Shown piece after piece: positions 47,601-56,413 of a stretch of DNA of 64,000 nt; the stretch's first letter is position 1; each line of letters starts with the position of its first letter. The DNA is taken from assembly GCF_019800665.1 (NCBI RefSeq), contig NZ_JAHVKO010000005.1, forward strand, positions 310,001-374,000, written 5' to 3'. The stretch is from Microbulbifer agarilyticus. Its GTDB lineage: Bacteria; Pseudomonadota; Gammaproteobacteria; Pseudomonadales; Cellvibrionaceae. The notes below the pieces were generated by a model. That model saw only the letters and a list, made by a program, of their open reading frames with translations, was not told the origin of the DNA and made no database searches. Made by a program: the position numbers and the translations under genes.

Positions 47601-47691
47601 TAAGCGCTTCGCTGACACCGAATTGCGCCATCCATTGCAAGCTTTGCTGGCACAAATCGAAGATTCAGGGTTTACTGTCAGTAATCACTAA
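44620..47691 (+). CDS. ydiJ: FAD/Fe-S dehydrogenase, YdiJ type (D-2-hydroxyglutarate dehydrogenase family)
   Basis: A large cytoplasmic flavoprotein of 1023 residues. The N-terminal half is an FAD-binding type 4 domain (SPRGGGTGTNGQSL and ELSTSNRATIGGMINTD) plus the FAD-oxidase C-terminal domain. The C-terminal half holds a ferredoxin-like cluster motif (CLACKSCAGQCPIK) and a cysteine-rich CCG domain (AAGCCGMAGTYGHE). Bacterial members such as E. coli YdiJ oxidise D-2-hydroxyglutarate produced by SerA. The chosen ATG (MIPALREINEV) matches the E. coli start; a start 16 codons earlier is not conserved. No ribosome-binding site is clear. It is monocistronic by position. Confidence 0.94.
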   Translation: MIPALREINEVQALYLQFLETLKRRGFHGDASPSYASRTVLSTDNSIYQVLPQAVVYPRDIHDLQLLMELAECEEFHKVVLSPRGGGTGTNGQSLTDGIVVDISRHMNRILEINVEEAWVRVQTGVVKDQLNAALKPHGLFFAPELSTSNRATIGGMINTDASGQGSCLYGKTRDHVLELKTVLMGGELWHSHAIDDEVLDEITAQESRAAGVHSLVDGIERDKRDLIAAKFPKLNRCLTGYDLAHIRDREKDGRFNLNNILCGSEGTLGFIAEAKLNLLKIPKCAALVNVNYDHFQDALKDATDLMKAGPTSIETVDSKVLQLAMDDIVWESVSEFFPQDERPVKGVNLVEYTADSEEELDAALARFTAHVDSAIGQPGKSFGYTIARGHAQVNKIWGMRKRAVGLLGNAKGEQRPIAFVEDCAVPPENLADFIAEFRAALDDAGFAYGMFGHVDAGVLHVRPAIDMKDPEQAKQVRIITEKVVDLAKKYNGLLWGEHGKGVRSEFAPEFFGELYPELQKVKAAFDPRNQLNPGKIATPNAASGLLKIDEVSTRGENDRQIPVQVWEGYSEGVYCNGNGACFNWNPDDAMCPSYKGTRNRIHSPKGRSSLIREWLRLLSAQSIDPEAEARKSREKSFLLGLPGRFKNSLAKARGEYDFSHEVNESMQACLACKSCAGQCPIKVDVPTFRAKFLELYYGRYLRPLKDYFVGGLEFMMPHLARVPQVYNWPLKLKPVRWVMERGLGLVDSPSISATRLDKAMRELGVPYASRASLRAMGPAQRAKAVVIVQDAFTSYFDADVVADTLRLLKLLDFNPLVAPFRANGKPLHVHGFLRQFANTAASNSAMLNSLAESGVPLVGIDPSMTMTYRAEYQKLLGDKAPQVQLLQEWLSEHTEHLATNKNRLQSGSFTLLPHCTEQSNAAGSSRQWQQVFSALGMQLNTQAAGCCGMAGTYGHEMANRETSRTIFQQSWAPKLSGDTSAILATGYSCRCQSKRFADTELRHPLQALLAQIEDSGFTVSNH

Positions 47692-47769
47692 CTAAGCCAG
47701 TGGCCGGCGCCGCTGGCGTACTCTGATAGCGGACGGCGATACCAGAGCAACGATTCAGCGGCGGAGACC

Positions 47770-48498
47770 ATGGCAATGGCGAAGACGACAACAAGGCCCA
47801 GCCGAGCACTGCGCAAAGTACTCAGTGCCGCTCTTCTGGGGCTGCAGCTGGTGGTCAGCGGAGCATTCGCGGGCAGCGCCGACCAGAACAAGGTGCCGCA
47901 ACTTATCGCTGAAGCCGAGCAACATGCACTCTCGGGAAATTACGATGACGCTCTGCCGCTCTACGAGCGAGCCATCGCCCGTCTTGCGGACGACCCACTC
48001 CAACAGAATCAGCTGCGCTACCGCTACGGTATTATCCTGAACGCTCTCGGCGGCCAGCGTCCGGACCTCTATCCACTGGCGCGCAGCCAGTTCGAAGCGG
48101 TACTGCTTTACGTAGAGTCCGGCCCCGGCATCCCCTTTGAGCACTCCGCCGCACGAGTGCGCTCGGCTATCGCCCACACCTACCACCAGTACTCCGCTGT
48201 GCAGGAGAACCCGAACCGTCGTGCGATTATGCTGCGCAACGCCTATCAGCTGTATTCCAGCGCGATCAAAGAGCTGCGTGCCGAGGGTGACTGGCAAAAC
48301 CTGGCCATCACCGCATTCAATATCGGCCAGGTATGCGAATGGCAGGGCAATCTAGAAGAGGCCATTGAGTGGCTGGAACAGGCGGTCGCGCTGGATCGAC
48401 AGCATGGGTTTGCCGACCTGGAAGAGGATCAGGCATATCTGACTGCACTGCGCGAGCTGGTCAACCCCCAACAACCGGTGGGCAATACCGCCATCTAA
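47770..48498 (+). CDS. Secreted TPR-repeat protein
   Basis: 242 residues with a probable signal peptide (hydrophobic core VLSAALLGLQLVVSGAFAG). CGGAG lies five bases before the ATG. Three or four TPR-like helical pairs are visible, for example GNYDDALPLYERAIARLAD and GNLEEAIEWLEQAVALDRQ. TPR proteins are scaffolds; the partner is unknown. It lies 78 bases after the YdiJ-type gene on the same strand but shows no functional link with it. Confidence 0.82.
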   Translation: MAMAKTTTRPSRALRKVLSAALLGLQLVVSGAFAGSADQNKVPQLIAEAEQHALSGNYDDALPLYERAIARLADDPLQQNQLRYRYGIILNALGGQRPDLYPLARSQFEAVLLYVESGPGIPFEHSAARVRSAIAHTYHQYSAVQENPNRRAIMLRNAYQLYSSAIKELRAEGDWQNLAITAFNIGQVCEWQGNLEEAIEWLEQAVALDRQHGFADLEEDQAYLTALRELVNPQQPVGNTAI

Positions 48499-49116
48499 GC
48501 CAGGGATGCATGGCTGTGACCGGTTACGCTCTGTAATTCCGGGATAAATTCCCCCTAGCGCCCCCTCCAAAATGGCCGTGAGAGACCACTGGCCACCTGA
48601 TTCAAGTCATGTCGGCCGCGGAAAAAGCCTGTGAACCGTACTTCAAAGCCGAGCTGTGGCTGCGTAACATCGCTGTCAGCCCGGTAAATGGGTCAAATGA
48701 ATTTCTGGTCACAAAAAATTCAAATAAAAATCTTATTCCACCGAATATGGGGTCCACACGCCCTAATCGTCTATTTTTTCACCAAACGCAGAAGACATCG
48801 CTGTCAGAGCACACCCAGTGACTGAGGCCGAGATACGAATGAAATGAGAACTTTCGTATTAAATTCAGTCTCGCCACCCTATTTTCTGGTCCAAAAACAC
48901 TCAGAATTCGCCTTCAAGGCGGTAAAAATTCCTAATCCTTATCCAGAAACTCCTGCCTTCACTGCGACCAGATAGTTCGCAGCACCCGCTTGCGCAAAAT
49001 CCCCCAAGCTCTAATATTGCCCACCCTGATCAAAACTTGATCACTTATGAAGAAATCAACTTGGAGCCGCACAAACCGTTTTGTTTGTGATCACCGAGCT
49101 TCCGGAGGAGATACAT
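48499..49116. other. 618-base stretch without a supported gene
   Basis: It is more AT-rich than its surroundings. Short frames have no ribosome-binding site or recognisable product. It contains a nested inverted repeat (48820-48870), two copies of ACATCGCTGTCAG about 127 bases apart, and two similar TTTCTGGTC-AAAAA segments. A small RNA is possible. The last 40 bases are the leader of the 3D-domain gene with a strong GGAGGAG. Confidence 0.6.
48820..48870. other. Nested inverted repeat, possible structured RNA
   Basis: GACTGA (48820-48825) pairs with TCAGTC (48865-48870), and inside it ATACGAA (48833-48839) pairs with TTCGTAT (48853-48859). The result is a two-step hairpin with an internal loop. 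No T run follows on either strand, so it is not an intrinsic terminator. Confidence 0.4.
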
Positions 49117-49545
49117 ATGCGACAGAGTCTTAAACAGTTTGCCATCGTGCTTACCGCTTCCTTTGCTGCCCTGGGTGGTGGAGAGGCCTTTGCCGCCATC
49201 AAAGAATCCCCGGAGAAGAAGAAAAAGAAGTCCATGACCGTCACCGCGACCGCCTACAACTCTGTTGAAGGCCAGACCGATGACGACCCCTGGGTTGCGG
49301 CATGGAACAACCGCCTGCGTCCGGGTGACAAGATCATTGCGGTGTCCCGTGACCTGGAAAAGCATGGTCTGACCAATGGCGCCAAAGTGAAAATTGAAGG
49401 TCTGCCGGGCACCTATACCGTGCGTGACCGTATGAACAAGCGCTACACCAACCGTATTGATGTGTGGATGGAAGAAGACATCAAGAAAGCGCGTAAGTGG
49501 GGCAAGAAAAAGCTCAAGATCATCTGGAATCACGACAAAAAATAA
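49117..49545 (+). CDS. Secreted 3D-domain (double-psi beta-barrel) protein
   Basis: A 142-residue predicted periplasmic protein. The ATG follows GGAGGAG. A signal peptide ends near GEAFAA, and a lysine-rich stretch (SPEKKKKK) precedes the domain. The domain starts with VTATAYNS and ends with the Asp-containing VRDRMNKRYTNRIDVWM, as in 3D domains of MltA and Rpf-like muralytic proteins. It probably acts on or binds peptidoglycan; the acidic residues typical of the active site are present. It stands alone, with a strong downstream terminator. Confidence 0.87.
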   Translation: MRQSLKQFAIVLTASFAALGGGEAFAAIKESPEKKKKKSMTVTATAYNSVEGQTDDDPWVAAWNNRLRPGDKIIAVSRDLEKHGLTNGAKVKIEGLPGTYTVRDRMNKRYTNRIDVWMEEDIKKARKWGKKKLKIIWNHDKK

Positions 49546-49591
49546 GTGAACCGGAAGACAGGGCCTTGCCAACGCCAATCGATCGACAAAA

Positions 49592-49620
49592 AAAGCCCCC
49601 GCAATTGCGGGGGCTTTCTC
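49592..49620. terminator. Bidirectional intrinsic terminator
   Basis: AAAGCCCCCGCAA and TTGCGGGGGCTTT form a long stem of up to 13 bp between convergent genes. T-rich tails are present on both strands, with seven T on the minus strand. Confidence 0.92.
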
Positions 49621-49641
49621 ATTTTGGTTCACGAAAAATAC

Positions 49642-50316
49642 TCAAGGCTCGGTGGTGGTATCAACCCCCGGCACCTCGCGGCAGCCCTCGTTGCTAATAA
49701 AGTAAACGCTGGGCTGATGTGTCTGGTTGTAGCGATGCTCTATGCCCTCGTCGCGAAACACCAGTAGGTATTCCTCCTTTACCCAACCCTTGTCCGTAAG
49801 GTACTCACTGAGCCATAACAATGCCGGCCCGTCCTCGTGGCATTTGCCATAAAACATACGGGTTTTTTCCACCAGTTCTTTGGTCAAGTAGTCACGATAT
49901 ACGCCAGGGTAGGTAAAGCGCTCACCGGATAGGTCCGTATTCAGTACACCATCCTCGTTACCCTCGATTTCCGCCTGGGATTGATCACGCTGCTCTGCCA
50001 CAGAACTATCAGGTGGTGCCTGCGCAGCGAACCGCTCTGGCTCCGGGATTTCATCTCTGCGCTGCCGTTTCTGCAACGGTTCGCCCGGGGCGATATCAAT
50101 GCGTTCGAGAAAAATTGCCGTGTTCTCGTCGCAATCCACACAGGTGCGCCCGGCGATAATGGCATAGCCTTTCAGCTCGGAAATCAGTTTGGCTTCCGCA
50201 AGATCTACATCGATCACGCGGTCATCGGAAACTTTTAGCTGGATACCGGACATTGCCGGCATGGCGGGAGAAAACCCGCACAGGAAAATAAGAAGACAGA
50301 GAGGGAATATTTTCAT
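49642..50316 (-). CDS. Uncharacterised secreted protein
   Basis: About 224 residues with a signal peptide (hydrophobic core IFPLCLLIFLCGFSP). Notable are a CxxC pair in AGRTCVDCDENTAIF (about residue 60), a low-complexity Gln/Glu/Arg-rich middle, and two later cysteines (YGKCHEDGP and EGCREVPG). I do not recognise a family. The even number of mature cysteines suggests two disulfides or a metal site. The ATG is preferred over a GTG five codons earlier because it gives a cleaner signal peptide. It is convergent with the 3D-domain gene, sharing its terminator. Confidence 0.75.
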   Translation of the reverse strand: MKIFPLCLLIFLCGFSPAMPAMSGIQLKVSDDRVIDVDLAEAKLISELKGYAIIAGRTCVDCDENTAIFLERIDIAPGEPLQKRQRRDEIPEPERFAAQAPPDSSVAEQRDQSQAEIEGNEDGVLNTDLSGERFTYPGVYRDYLTKELVEKTRMFYGKCHEDGPALLWLSEYLTDKGWVKEEYLLVFRDEGIEHRYNQTHQPSVYFISNEGCREVPGVDTTTEP

Positions 50317-50530
50317 GCAGAGCAACCACACTTAATACATCTGCAGACCGCGACCAGTTGGTGCCGCCAGAGCAACTTTCCTTGCTGCCTCTTGGCGGCA
50401 CCGCGATTGGGTAGTGCTGTTACACTGTCGCGATTCCCTTCTATGTATAACCATAGCAGGCGTGGAAAATCCTGCTGCGTGGGGCCCTTACTTTTTGCGC
50501 ACGCACTCCTGATGTGTAGTCATTTAACGC

Positions 50531-50803
50531 CTAGCTTCCGGGAGCCTCCCAGCTGCCACTCTCTTCCGCGGGACCGATAAACGCCCCAACGCCTTCTTCT
50601 TTCAAAGCGTCCAGTGCCTCCTGCAACGCCTCGGCATCGCTGTCGAACACATCCTCCCACACCGTCGTATTGTTATTTTCGTCGACGATTTCCAGCAGCC
50701 AACCGCCGTCACCATCCTCGTAAATATCAATGTTCACGGTGTGGTTACCGTCGCTATAGGCACGGCTCAGGGGGGAATCTTGCGGGGTAACTTCTTCGGC
50801 CAT
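50531..50803 (-). CDS. Small acidic conserved hypothetical protein
   Basis: A 90-residue very acidic cytoplasmic protein. GAGG lies eight bases before the ATG; the frame upstream is not conserved. The core motif is NIDIYEDGDGGWLLEIVDENNN, seen in part as IYEDGDGGWLLEI, followed by TVWEDVF and ending EEGVGAFIG. Proteins of this kind occur as short hypotheticals in many Pseudomonas-like genomes. Function unknown. It is divergent from trhO. Confidence 0.8.
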   Translation of the reverse strand: MAEEVTPQDSPLSRAYSDGNHTVNIDIYEDGDGGWLLEIVDENNNTTVWEDVFDSDAEALQEALDALKEEGVGAFIGPAEESGSWEAPGS

Positions 50804-51010
50804 GGGGATAACCTCGCTGGCAAAGGGGGATGCGGAAAGTGGCATTCGCGGTCTAACAGGAGACAGTAAAGCGAACTCCTGAACGCCCGGTCAAGCCCTA
50901 TTCAGCGCTGTCGAAAAAGTGTACGACGCGCGACAAAAAACTTGTTAAAATGCGCGGCGATTTTTACCCATGCCCCGGATTTACGCTCCGGCTTGCACAA
51001 GGAAACTCCC

Positions 51011-52018
51011 ATGACCAATACCACGTCCGTTGTGGTCTGCGCGCTGTACAAATTTGTTCGCCTCGAAGACTTCGAATCCCTCCGCGATCCCCTGCTCAAG
51101 GTAATGCTCGACAACGAAGTGCGCGGCACTCTGCTGCTCGCGGACGAAGGCATCAATGGCACCGTAGCCGGTAGCCGTGCCGGTATCGACACTCTGCTCA
51201 GCTACCTCAAATCCGACAGCCGCCTGGCTGAGCTGGACTACAAAGAGTCTTACACCGAAAACATGCCCTTCCTGCGCAGCAAGGTAAAACTGAAGCGTGA
51301 GATCGTCACCATGGGTGTGGAGGGAATCGATCCTCGCCGCACCGTCGGTACCTATGTGAAGCCCGCGGACTGGAATGCGCTGATTTCCGATCCGGACGTT
51401 GTGCTGATCGATACCCGCAACGATTACGAATTCCAGGTAGGCACCTTCGAGCACGCGGTGAACCCGAACACCACCACCTTCCGTGAGTTTCCCGACTACG
51501 TGAAGGAAAACCTGGATCCGGGCAAACACAAGAAAGTGGCAATGTTTTGCACCGGCGGTATTCGCTGTGAGAAGTCCACGGCTTACCTGAAAGAACAAGG
51601 TTTCGACGAGGTGTACCACCTGCAGGGCGGCATCCTGAAATACCTGGAAGATGTACCCAAGGAAGAGACCCTGTGGAAGGGCGAATGCTTTGTGTTCGAT
51701 GATCGGGTGACCGTGAACCACGATTTGGAGCGGGGCTCCTACCAGCAGTGCAACGCCTGCCGTATGCCGATCACCGATGAAGAGATGCTGTCTCCACTGT
51801 TCGAACAGGGGGTGAGCTGCCCGCACTGCCACGATACGGTGTCAGACGCCGACAAGTCGCGTTTTCGTGAGCGTGAGAAGCAGATTCAGCTGGCCAAGCA
51901 GCGCGGTGAGCGTCACTTGGGCGAAGATGCCAAGGCTACGACCTTAAACCGTCGTCAGCACAAGCAAGCGCTGCGTCGTAAGCAGGCGGAGCAGGCGCGC
52001 AAGGCCCAGGACGTATAA
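51011..52018 (+). CDS. trhO: tRNA uridine(34) hydroxylase TrhO (rhodanese family)
   Basis: A 335-residue enzyme. The N-terminal domain (1-100) is acylphosphatase-like, and a rhodanese domain follows (about 125-220) with the catalytic C180 in [12 protein letters not shown] and a second Cys at 186. A C-terminal zinc-like region carries CNACRMP and CPHCHD, with a basic tail. TrhO (E. coli YceA) hydroxylates U34 of certain tRNAs to form ho5U with oxygen. AAGGAAA precedes the ATG; the frame upstream has no conservation. Confidence 0.96.
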   Translation: MTNTTSVVVCALYKFVRLEDFESLRDPLLKVMLDNEVRGTLLLADEGINGTVAGSRAGIDTLLSYLKSDSRLAELDYKESYTENMPFLRSKVKLKREIVTMGVEGIDPRRTVGTYVKPADWNALISDPDVVLIDTRNDYEFQVGTFEHAVNPNTTTFREFPDYVKENLDPGKHKKVAMFCTGGIRCEKSTAYLKEQGFDEVYHLQGGILKYLEDVPKEETLWKGECFVFDDRVTVNHDLERGSYQQCNACRMPITDEEMLSPLFEQGVSCPHCHDTVSDADKSRFREREKQIQLAKQRGERHLGEDAKATTLNRRQHKQALRRKQAEQARKAQDV

Positions 52019-52106
52019 GCCGACGCGCGCAGTGCATCGTGTAAACACGATCGCGCAAAAAAGCTTTGCAAAAAACGATGCACTGATCCCTGCACAAGCG
52101 GGGCCT

Positions 52107-52478
52107 TCAGTGTTCGTCCCCAAGCAACCAGTGTTCCGCTGCCTGCTCGGTAACAAATTCCATTAGCGCCAGGCCCTCTTTGCGGGCAGCGCTGTCGATC
52201 ACCACGTTGGCGTTATATTCGGGCGCGTGTAACACCGCAAAGCGCCCTTCGCTGATTCCCGGCAGGTGCGCAATGTAGCTGCCCAGTGCGCGCCGCTCTT
52301 CTACCGACATATCAATATCTGCTTTGCGCACGTCGGCCAGCACCAGTAGCGGGTGAAGGTGGCCGTACTTCTCGGCCACCTGGCGCACGGCGGCATGTTT
52401 TTCGGCTCCGTCCACCCGGTCGAAAAAGCCGATATTCACCACGCGCGTGGCCGCATTAAATCGAACCTGAAAACTCAC
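52107..52478 (-). CDS. Uncharacterised STAS-like small protein
   Basis: 124 residues. GTG with GGAG six bases upstream is preferred to an ATG 16 codons earlier. The mixed beta-alpha pattern (FNAATRVVNIGFFDRVDG, then HPLLVLADVRKADIDMS) resembles the SpoIIAA/STAS fold, but the sequence is too divergent to be sure. No catalytic motif is visible. Its leader contains a long hairpin (52527-52584). It could be co-transcribed with apbC, which lies upstream on the same strand. Confidence 0.7.
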   Translation of the reverse strand: MSFQVRFNAATRVVNIGFFDRVDGAEKHAAVRQVAEKYGHLHPLLVLADVRKADIDMSVEERRALGSYIAHLPGISEGRFAVLHAPEYNANVVIDSAARKEGLALMEFVTEQAAEHWLLGDEH

Positions 52479-52526
52479 TGCCTTCTCCTGTACCGGCTCA
52501 CCGAGCGGATCGATGCCGCTATGCAC

Positions 52527-52584
52527 TGGGCGAAACCCGTTTATTGCTGTTTATTGCGATACAGCAGGTTTCTCGGTTCGCCCA
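52527..52584 (-). other. Long three-part hairpin between apbC and the STAS-like gene
   Basis: Three pairs of arms nest in order: TGGGCG/CGCCCA, GAAACC/GGTTTC and GCTGT/ACAGC. On the minus strand it lies about 50 bases upstream of the GTG start, so it could be a leader structure, an RNA-processing site or an inefficient apbC terminator. No T run follows. Confidence 0.5.
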
Positions 52585-52667
52585 AGTGATCAAAGGAGTA
52601 ATTCATTTGCCGCCAACGAGTATATTCAGGCGTTGAGGTGGAACCCAACGTGTTTTCGTGGAACCGA

Positions 52668-53828
52668 TTACTCCATATCGATCTCGGGTAAACCCTCTTC
52701 TAAGTCAGCGGCCAACCACACTTGAGCGGCAGCGGCACGCGCTACCTGTTTGTACAGTGCCGCCACCGCACCCTCCGGCTCAGCCGCCACGGTGGGTTTG
52801 CCACCATCCGTTTGCTGGCGAATAGACATCGCCAGTGGCAACTGCCCGAGCAGGCGCGTGTCGTAATCCGCCGCCATTTTTTCGCCACCACCAGCACCAA
52901 AAATTGGCTCCTGGTGACCGCACTTGGAGCAGGTGTGCAGGGCCATGTTTTCCACAATGCCGAGCACTGGCACGGATACTTTGCGGAACATTTCCACGCC
53001 CTTGATCGCGTCTACCAAAGCCAAGTCTTGCGGTGTGGTCACAATGACCGCGCCGGCCAGAACAACCTTCTGCGATAGCGTGAGCTGAATATCGCCGGTG
53101 CCCGGCGGCATATCGACAATCAGGTAATCCAGTTCGCCATCTTCTGTGCTCTCGCCCCAGAGTGTCTGGGTCAACATCTGGTTCAGCGCGCCGCTGGCCA
53201 TGGGGCCGCGCCATACGGCGGGGGTATCCTCGGTCAGCAAATAGCCCAGCGACATGGTCTGCAAACCCTGCGCCGGAACCGGCACAAAAAACTTGCCACC
53301 TTTCACCTCGGGGCGTGTGCCCTCGGTACCGAGCATGGTCGGCAGGCTCGGCCCATAAATATCCGCGTCCAGCAAACCCACCGCGGCGCCTTCTGCCGCT
53401 AGCGCCAGTGCCAGATTCACCGCGGTAGTGGATTTGCCCACACCGCCCTTACCCGACGCGACCGCGATAATGTGTTTCACGGCCTTGAGCGGCTCGGGCA
53501 CCTCTCCCACATCAGTACGCGGGATGTCGAAAAACAGATCAAAGTTCAACGTGCTGCCCGCCAGAGGCCCGCCTGCAAGGACCGGCGCACAGACCGCGCG
53601 CACACGCTCCGCCCATGCCTGCTGCTGGCTCGCGCAGGGGTACCCGAGGGTCACACTGGTAAATATGGTCTTGTCGCCATCAAAACCCACCTCAATATCG
53701 GCATCCAGCGCATCCAGCGGCAGGGCGGTGGCCGGATCTTCCAGGGCGCCAATCGCCGCCGCTACCTGCTCAAGCTGTTCCGTAACCGCGGGAGAGAAGT
53801 CTTCATGGTCTTGGTGGTCGTCGTTCAC
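52668..53828 (-). CDS. apbC: Iron-sulfur cluster carrier ATPase ApbC/Mrp
   Basis: A 386-residue P-loop ATPase that binds and delivers [4Fe-4S] clusters. An N-terminal DUF59-like (MIP18) domain spans about 15-105. The deviant Walker [10 protein letters not shown] follows, with K132, and C300 and C303 (TCSKCG) bind the cluster in the dimer. It starts at GTG with GAGG eight bases upstream. It is divergent from metG, an arrangement common to gammaproteobacteria (mrp-metG in E. coli). Confidence 0.96.
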   Translation of the reverse strand: MNDDHQDHEDFSPAVTEQLEQVAAAIGALEDPATALPLDALDADIEVGFDGDKTIFTSVTLGYPCASQQQAWAERVRAVCAPVLAGGPLAGSTLNFDLFFDIPRTDVGEVPEPLKAVKHIIAVASGKGGVGKSTTAVNLALALAAEGAAVGLLDADIYGPSLPTMLGTEGTRPEVKGGKFFVPVPAQGLQTMSLGYLLTEDTPAVWRGPMASGALNQMLTQTLWGESTEDGELDYLIVDMPPGTGDIQLTLSQKVVLAGAVIVTTPQDLALVDAIKGVEMFRKVSVPVLGIVENMALHTCSKCGHQEPIFGAGGGEKMAADYDTRLLGQLPLAMSIRQQTDGGKPTVAAEPEGAVAALYKQVARAAAAQVWLAADLEEGLPEIDME

Positions 53829-54077
53829 GGCAGCATCCTCACTGGCTCTGGAATTTGGGCGGCATTGTGGTCAAGCTCTGGCGTGAACACAAGAGACGCC
53901 CCAGTACAGAATTCAGTACAGACTATTCGGTGCAGACCCGGCAGTCCCGCAAAGGGCGGCGTGCGTCGCCGGCAGGTGCCTTACAAGCCCCATTTCTGCT
54001 ATATTCCGCGCTCTTTCAGGCCCACGGCCGCCCAATCAAAGAATCCACACAGACTAATCTCGCAGCCTTTGGAATCC

Positions 54078-56132
54078 ATGATGTCTCAAACCGACAATCA
54101 GCCCAGAAACATTCTCGTCACCAGTGCCCTGCCGTATGCCAACGGCTCCCTGCACCTGGGTCATATTCTCGAGTACATCCAGACCGATATCTGGGCCCGC
54201 TTCCAGCGCGCCCGCGGCAACCAGTGCCTGTATATGTGCGCCGACGACGCCCACGGCACTGCCATCATGCTGAAGGCCGAACAACTGGGTATCACCCCGG
54301 AACAACACATCGCCAACATGCAGGCGGAGCACGAGCGCGATTTCGCCGACTTCCTGATCGGTGTGGACAACTACCACTCCACCCACTCCGACGAGAACCG
54401 CGAACTGTCGGCAATGATCTACAAGCGCCTGCGCGAGAACGGCCATATTGCCTCCCGCACCATTACCCAGGCCTATGACCCGGAGAAAGAACTGTTCCTC
54501 GCGGACCGCTACATCAAGGGCACCTGCCCGCGCTGTAAGTCCGAAGACCAGTACGGCGATAACTGTGAAGTGTGCGGCGCGACCTACAGCCCCACCGAGC
54601 TGATCAACCCGGTATCGGTTATTTCCGGTGCGACGCCCGTGGAGAAAGAGTCCGAGCACTTCTTCTTTACCCTGCCGGCCTTCACCGACTTCCTGAAACA
54701 GTGGACCCGCTCCGGCACCCTGCAAAGTGAAGTGGCGAACAAGCTGTCCGAGTGGCTGGACGAAGGCCTGCAGGAGTGGGACATCTCCCGCGATGCGCCC
54801 TACTTCGGTTTTGAAATCCCCGACGCCCCCGGCAAATACTTTTACGTATGGCTGGACGCGCCGATCGGCTATATGGCGAGCCTGAAAAACTACTGCGATG
54901 CGAAAGGTCTCGACTGGCAGGAGTACTGGAAAAAAGACAGCACCGCCGAGGTGTATCACTTTATCGGCAAGGACATCGTCAACTTCCACGCGCTGTTCTG
55001 GCCGGCCATGCTCGACTCTGCCCAGTTCCGCACCCCAACCAAGGTGTGTGTACACGGCTTCCTGACCGTCAATGGCAAGAAGATGTCGAAGTCCCGCGGT
55101 ACCTTTATTAATGCGCGCAACTACCTCGACCACCTGAACCCGGAATACCTGCGTTACTACTTCGCAGCGAAGCTGACCGCCGGCGTGGACGACCTGGACC
55201 TCAACCTGGAAGACTTTATCGCCAAGGTGAACTCAGACCTCGTGGGCAAGGTTGTGAACATTGCCTCGCGCACCGCCAAGTTTGTCAGCAAGTCCGGCGG
55301 CGCCCTGTCCAGTGAACTGGCCGACCCGGTGCTGTGGAACCAGTTTGTGGAAGCGGCCCCGCGCATTACCGATTTCTTTGAAGCGCGCGAATACAGCCGC
55401 GCCACCCGCGAAATCATGGCACTGGCGGATGCCGCCAATGCCTGGATTGCGGAAAAAGCCCCCTGGTCTCTGGCCAAGGAAGAAGGCAAGGAACAAGAAG
55501 TACTGGCGATCTGCTCGCAGGGCGTGAACATGTTCCGCGCGCTGATCAGCTGGCTGGCCCCAGTACTGCCAGAAACCGCGAAGAAAGCCGAGGAATTCCT
55601 CGGTGTGGCACTGGACTGGAACACCGCGACGACGCCGCTGGCCGGCCACACCATCAACAAATTCAAGCCGCTGATGCAGCGCATAGAAAAAACTCAGGTG
55701 GAAGCCGTGCAAGAAGCCGCAAAAGAATCCCTGGCACAATTGCAGGCCGAGACCCAATCCAACACCGAGGCAGCCAAAGGCCCACTGGCAGACGACCCGC
55801 TGGCGGACGAAATCCAGTTTGACGACTTTGCCAAGGTGGACCTGCGCATCGCGCTGATCGCCAATGCGGAACACGTGGAAGGTGCCGGCAAACTGCTGCG
55901 CCTGACACTGGACCTGGGTGGCGAAACCCGCAATGTATTCGCCGGTATCAAGAGCGCCTACAGCCCGGAAGACCTGATCGGCAAGCACACCGTAATGGTT
56001 GCCAACCTGGCACCACGCAAAATGCGCTTTGGTGTGAGTGAAGGTATGGTGCTGGCGGCAGGACCGGGTGGCAAAGACCTGTGGATCCTGGAGCCTCATG
56101 CAGGTGCGCAGCCGGGCATGCGGGTAATGTAA
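54078..56132 (+). CDS. metG: Methionyl-tRNA synthetase
   Basis: A 684-residue class I synthetase. HIGH-like HLGH is at residues 26-29, a zinc-binding knuckle lies at [18 protein letters not shown], and KMSKS spans 335-339. A C-terminal EMAP-II-like tRNA-binding/dimerisation domain (about 585-684) is joined by an Ala/Glu/Gln linker. The start is one of two adjacent ATG codons, with GGA upstream; the reading frame extends far upstream but lies in the divergent apbC gene. Confidence 0.98.
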   Translation: MMSQTDNQPRNILVTSALPYANGSLHLGHILEYIQTDIWARFQRARGNQCLYMCADDAHGTAIMLKAEQLGITPEQHIANMQAEHERDFADFLIGVDNYHSTHSDENRELSAMIYKRLRENGHIASRTITQAYDPEKELFLADRYIKGTCPRCKSEDQYGDNCEVCGATYSPTELINPVSVISGATPVEKESEHFFFTLPAFTDFLKQWTRSGTLQSEVANKLSEWLDEGLQEWDISRDAPYFGFEIPDAPGKYFYVWLDAPIGYMASLKNYCDAKGLDWQEYWKKDSTAEVYHFIGKDIVNFHALFWPAMLDSAQFRTPTKVCVHGFLTVNGKKMSKSRGTFINARNYLDHLNPEYLRYYFAAKLTAGVDDLDLNLEDFIAKVNSDLVGKVVNIASRTAKFVSKSGGALSSELADPVLWNQFVEAAPRITDFFEAREYSRATREIMALADAANAWIAEKAPWSLAKEEGKEQEVLAICSQGVNMFRALISWLAPVLPETAKKAEEFLGVALDWNTATTPLAGHTINKFKPLMQRIEKTQVEAVQEAAKESLAQLQAETQSNTEAAKGPLADDPLADEIQFDDFAKVDLRIALIANAEHVEGAGKLLRLTLDLGGETRNVFAGIKSAYSPEDLIGKHTVMVANLAPRKMRFGVSEGMVLAAGPGGKDLWILEPHAGAQPGMRVM

Positions 56133-56156
56133 GCCACCCTCTTAACTTCCCGCCGT

Positions 56157-56190
56157 GGTGGGGCAGCCATGCTGCCCCACCCGCTGTTTC
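56157..56190 (+). terminator. Candidate terminator after metG
   Basis: GTGGGGCAGC-CAT-GCTGCCCCAC is a perfect 10-bp stem with a 3-base loop 24 bases after the metG stop. The T run is weak (CGCTGTTTC), so termination may be inefficient. Confidence 0.6.
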
Positions 56191-56413
56191 ACTTCCTACT
56201 CGCCACCTACTCAACGCCTGCTGCCAGCACCTTAGACCTTAGGTCGAGCACTGCCATCCCCTCCTCTCGGCTCCCCCAGCGACCGCCTCGCTTTTGACAA
56301 ATGTCCTTGTCAGGACGCCTCCCGCTGCTTCCAATGGAGTAACATCCTAATAACGCTGCCGTGTCGAGCAGATACTGACACTCAGCAACGGGACAAACGA
56401 TTCGAGGCCAACA

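Noticed and set aside
48609-48821. A 70-codon plus-strand frame in the gene-free stretch
   Set aside because: No ribosome-binding site, no domain, and composition unlike the surrounding genes.
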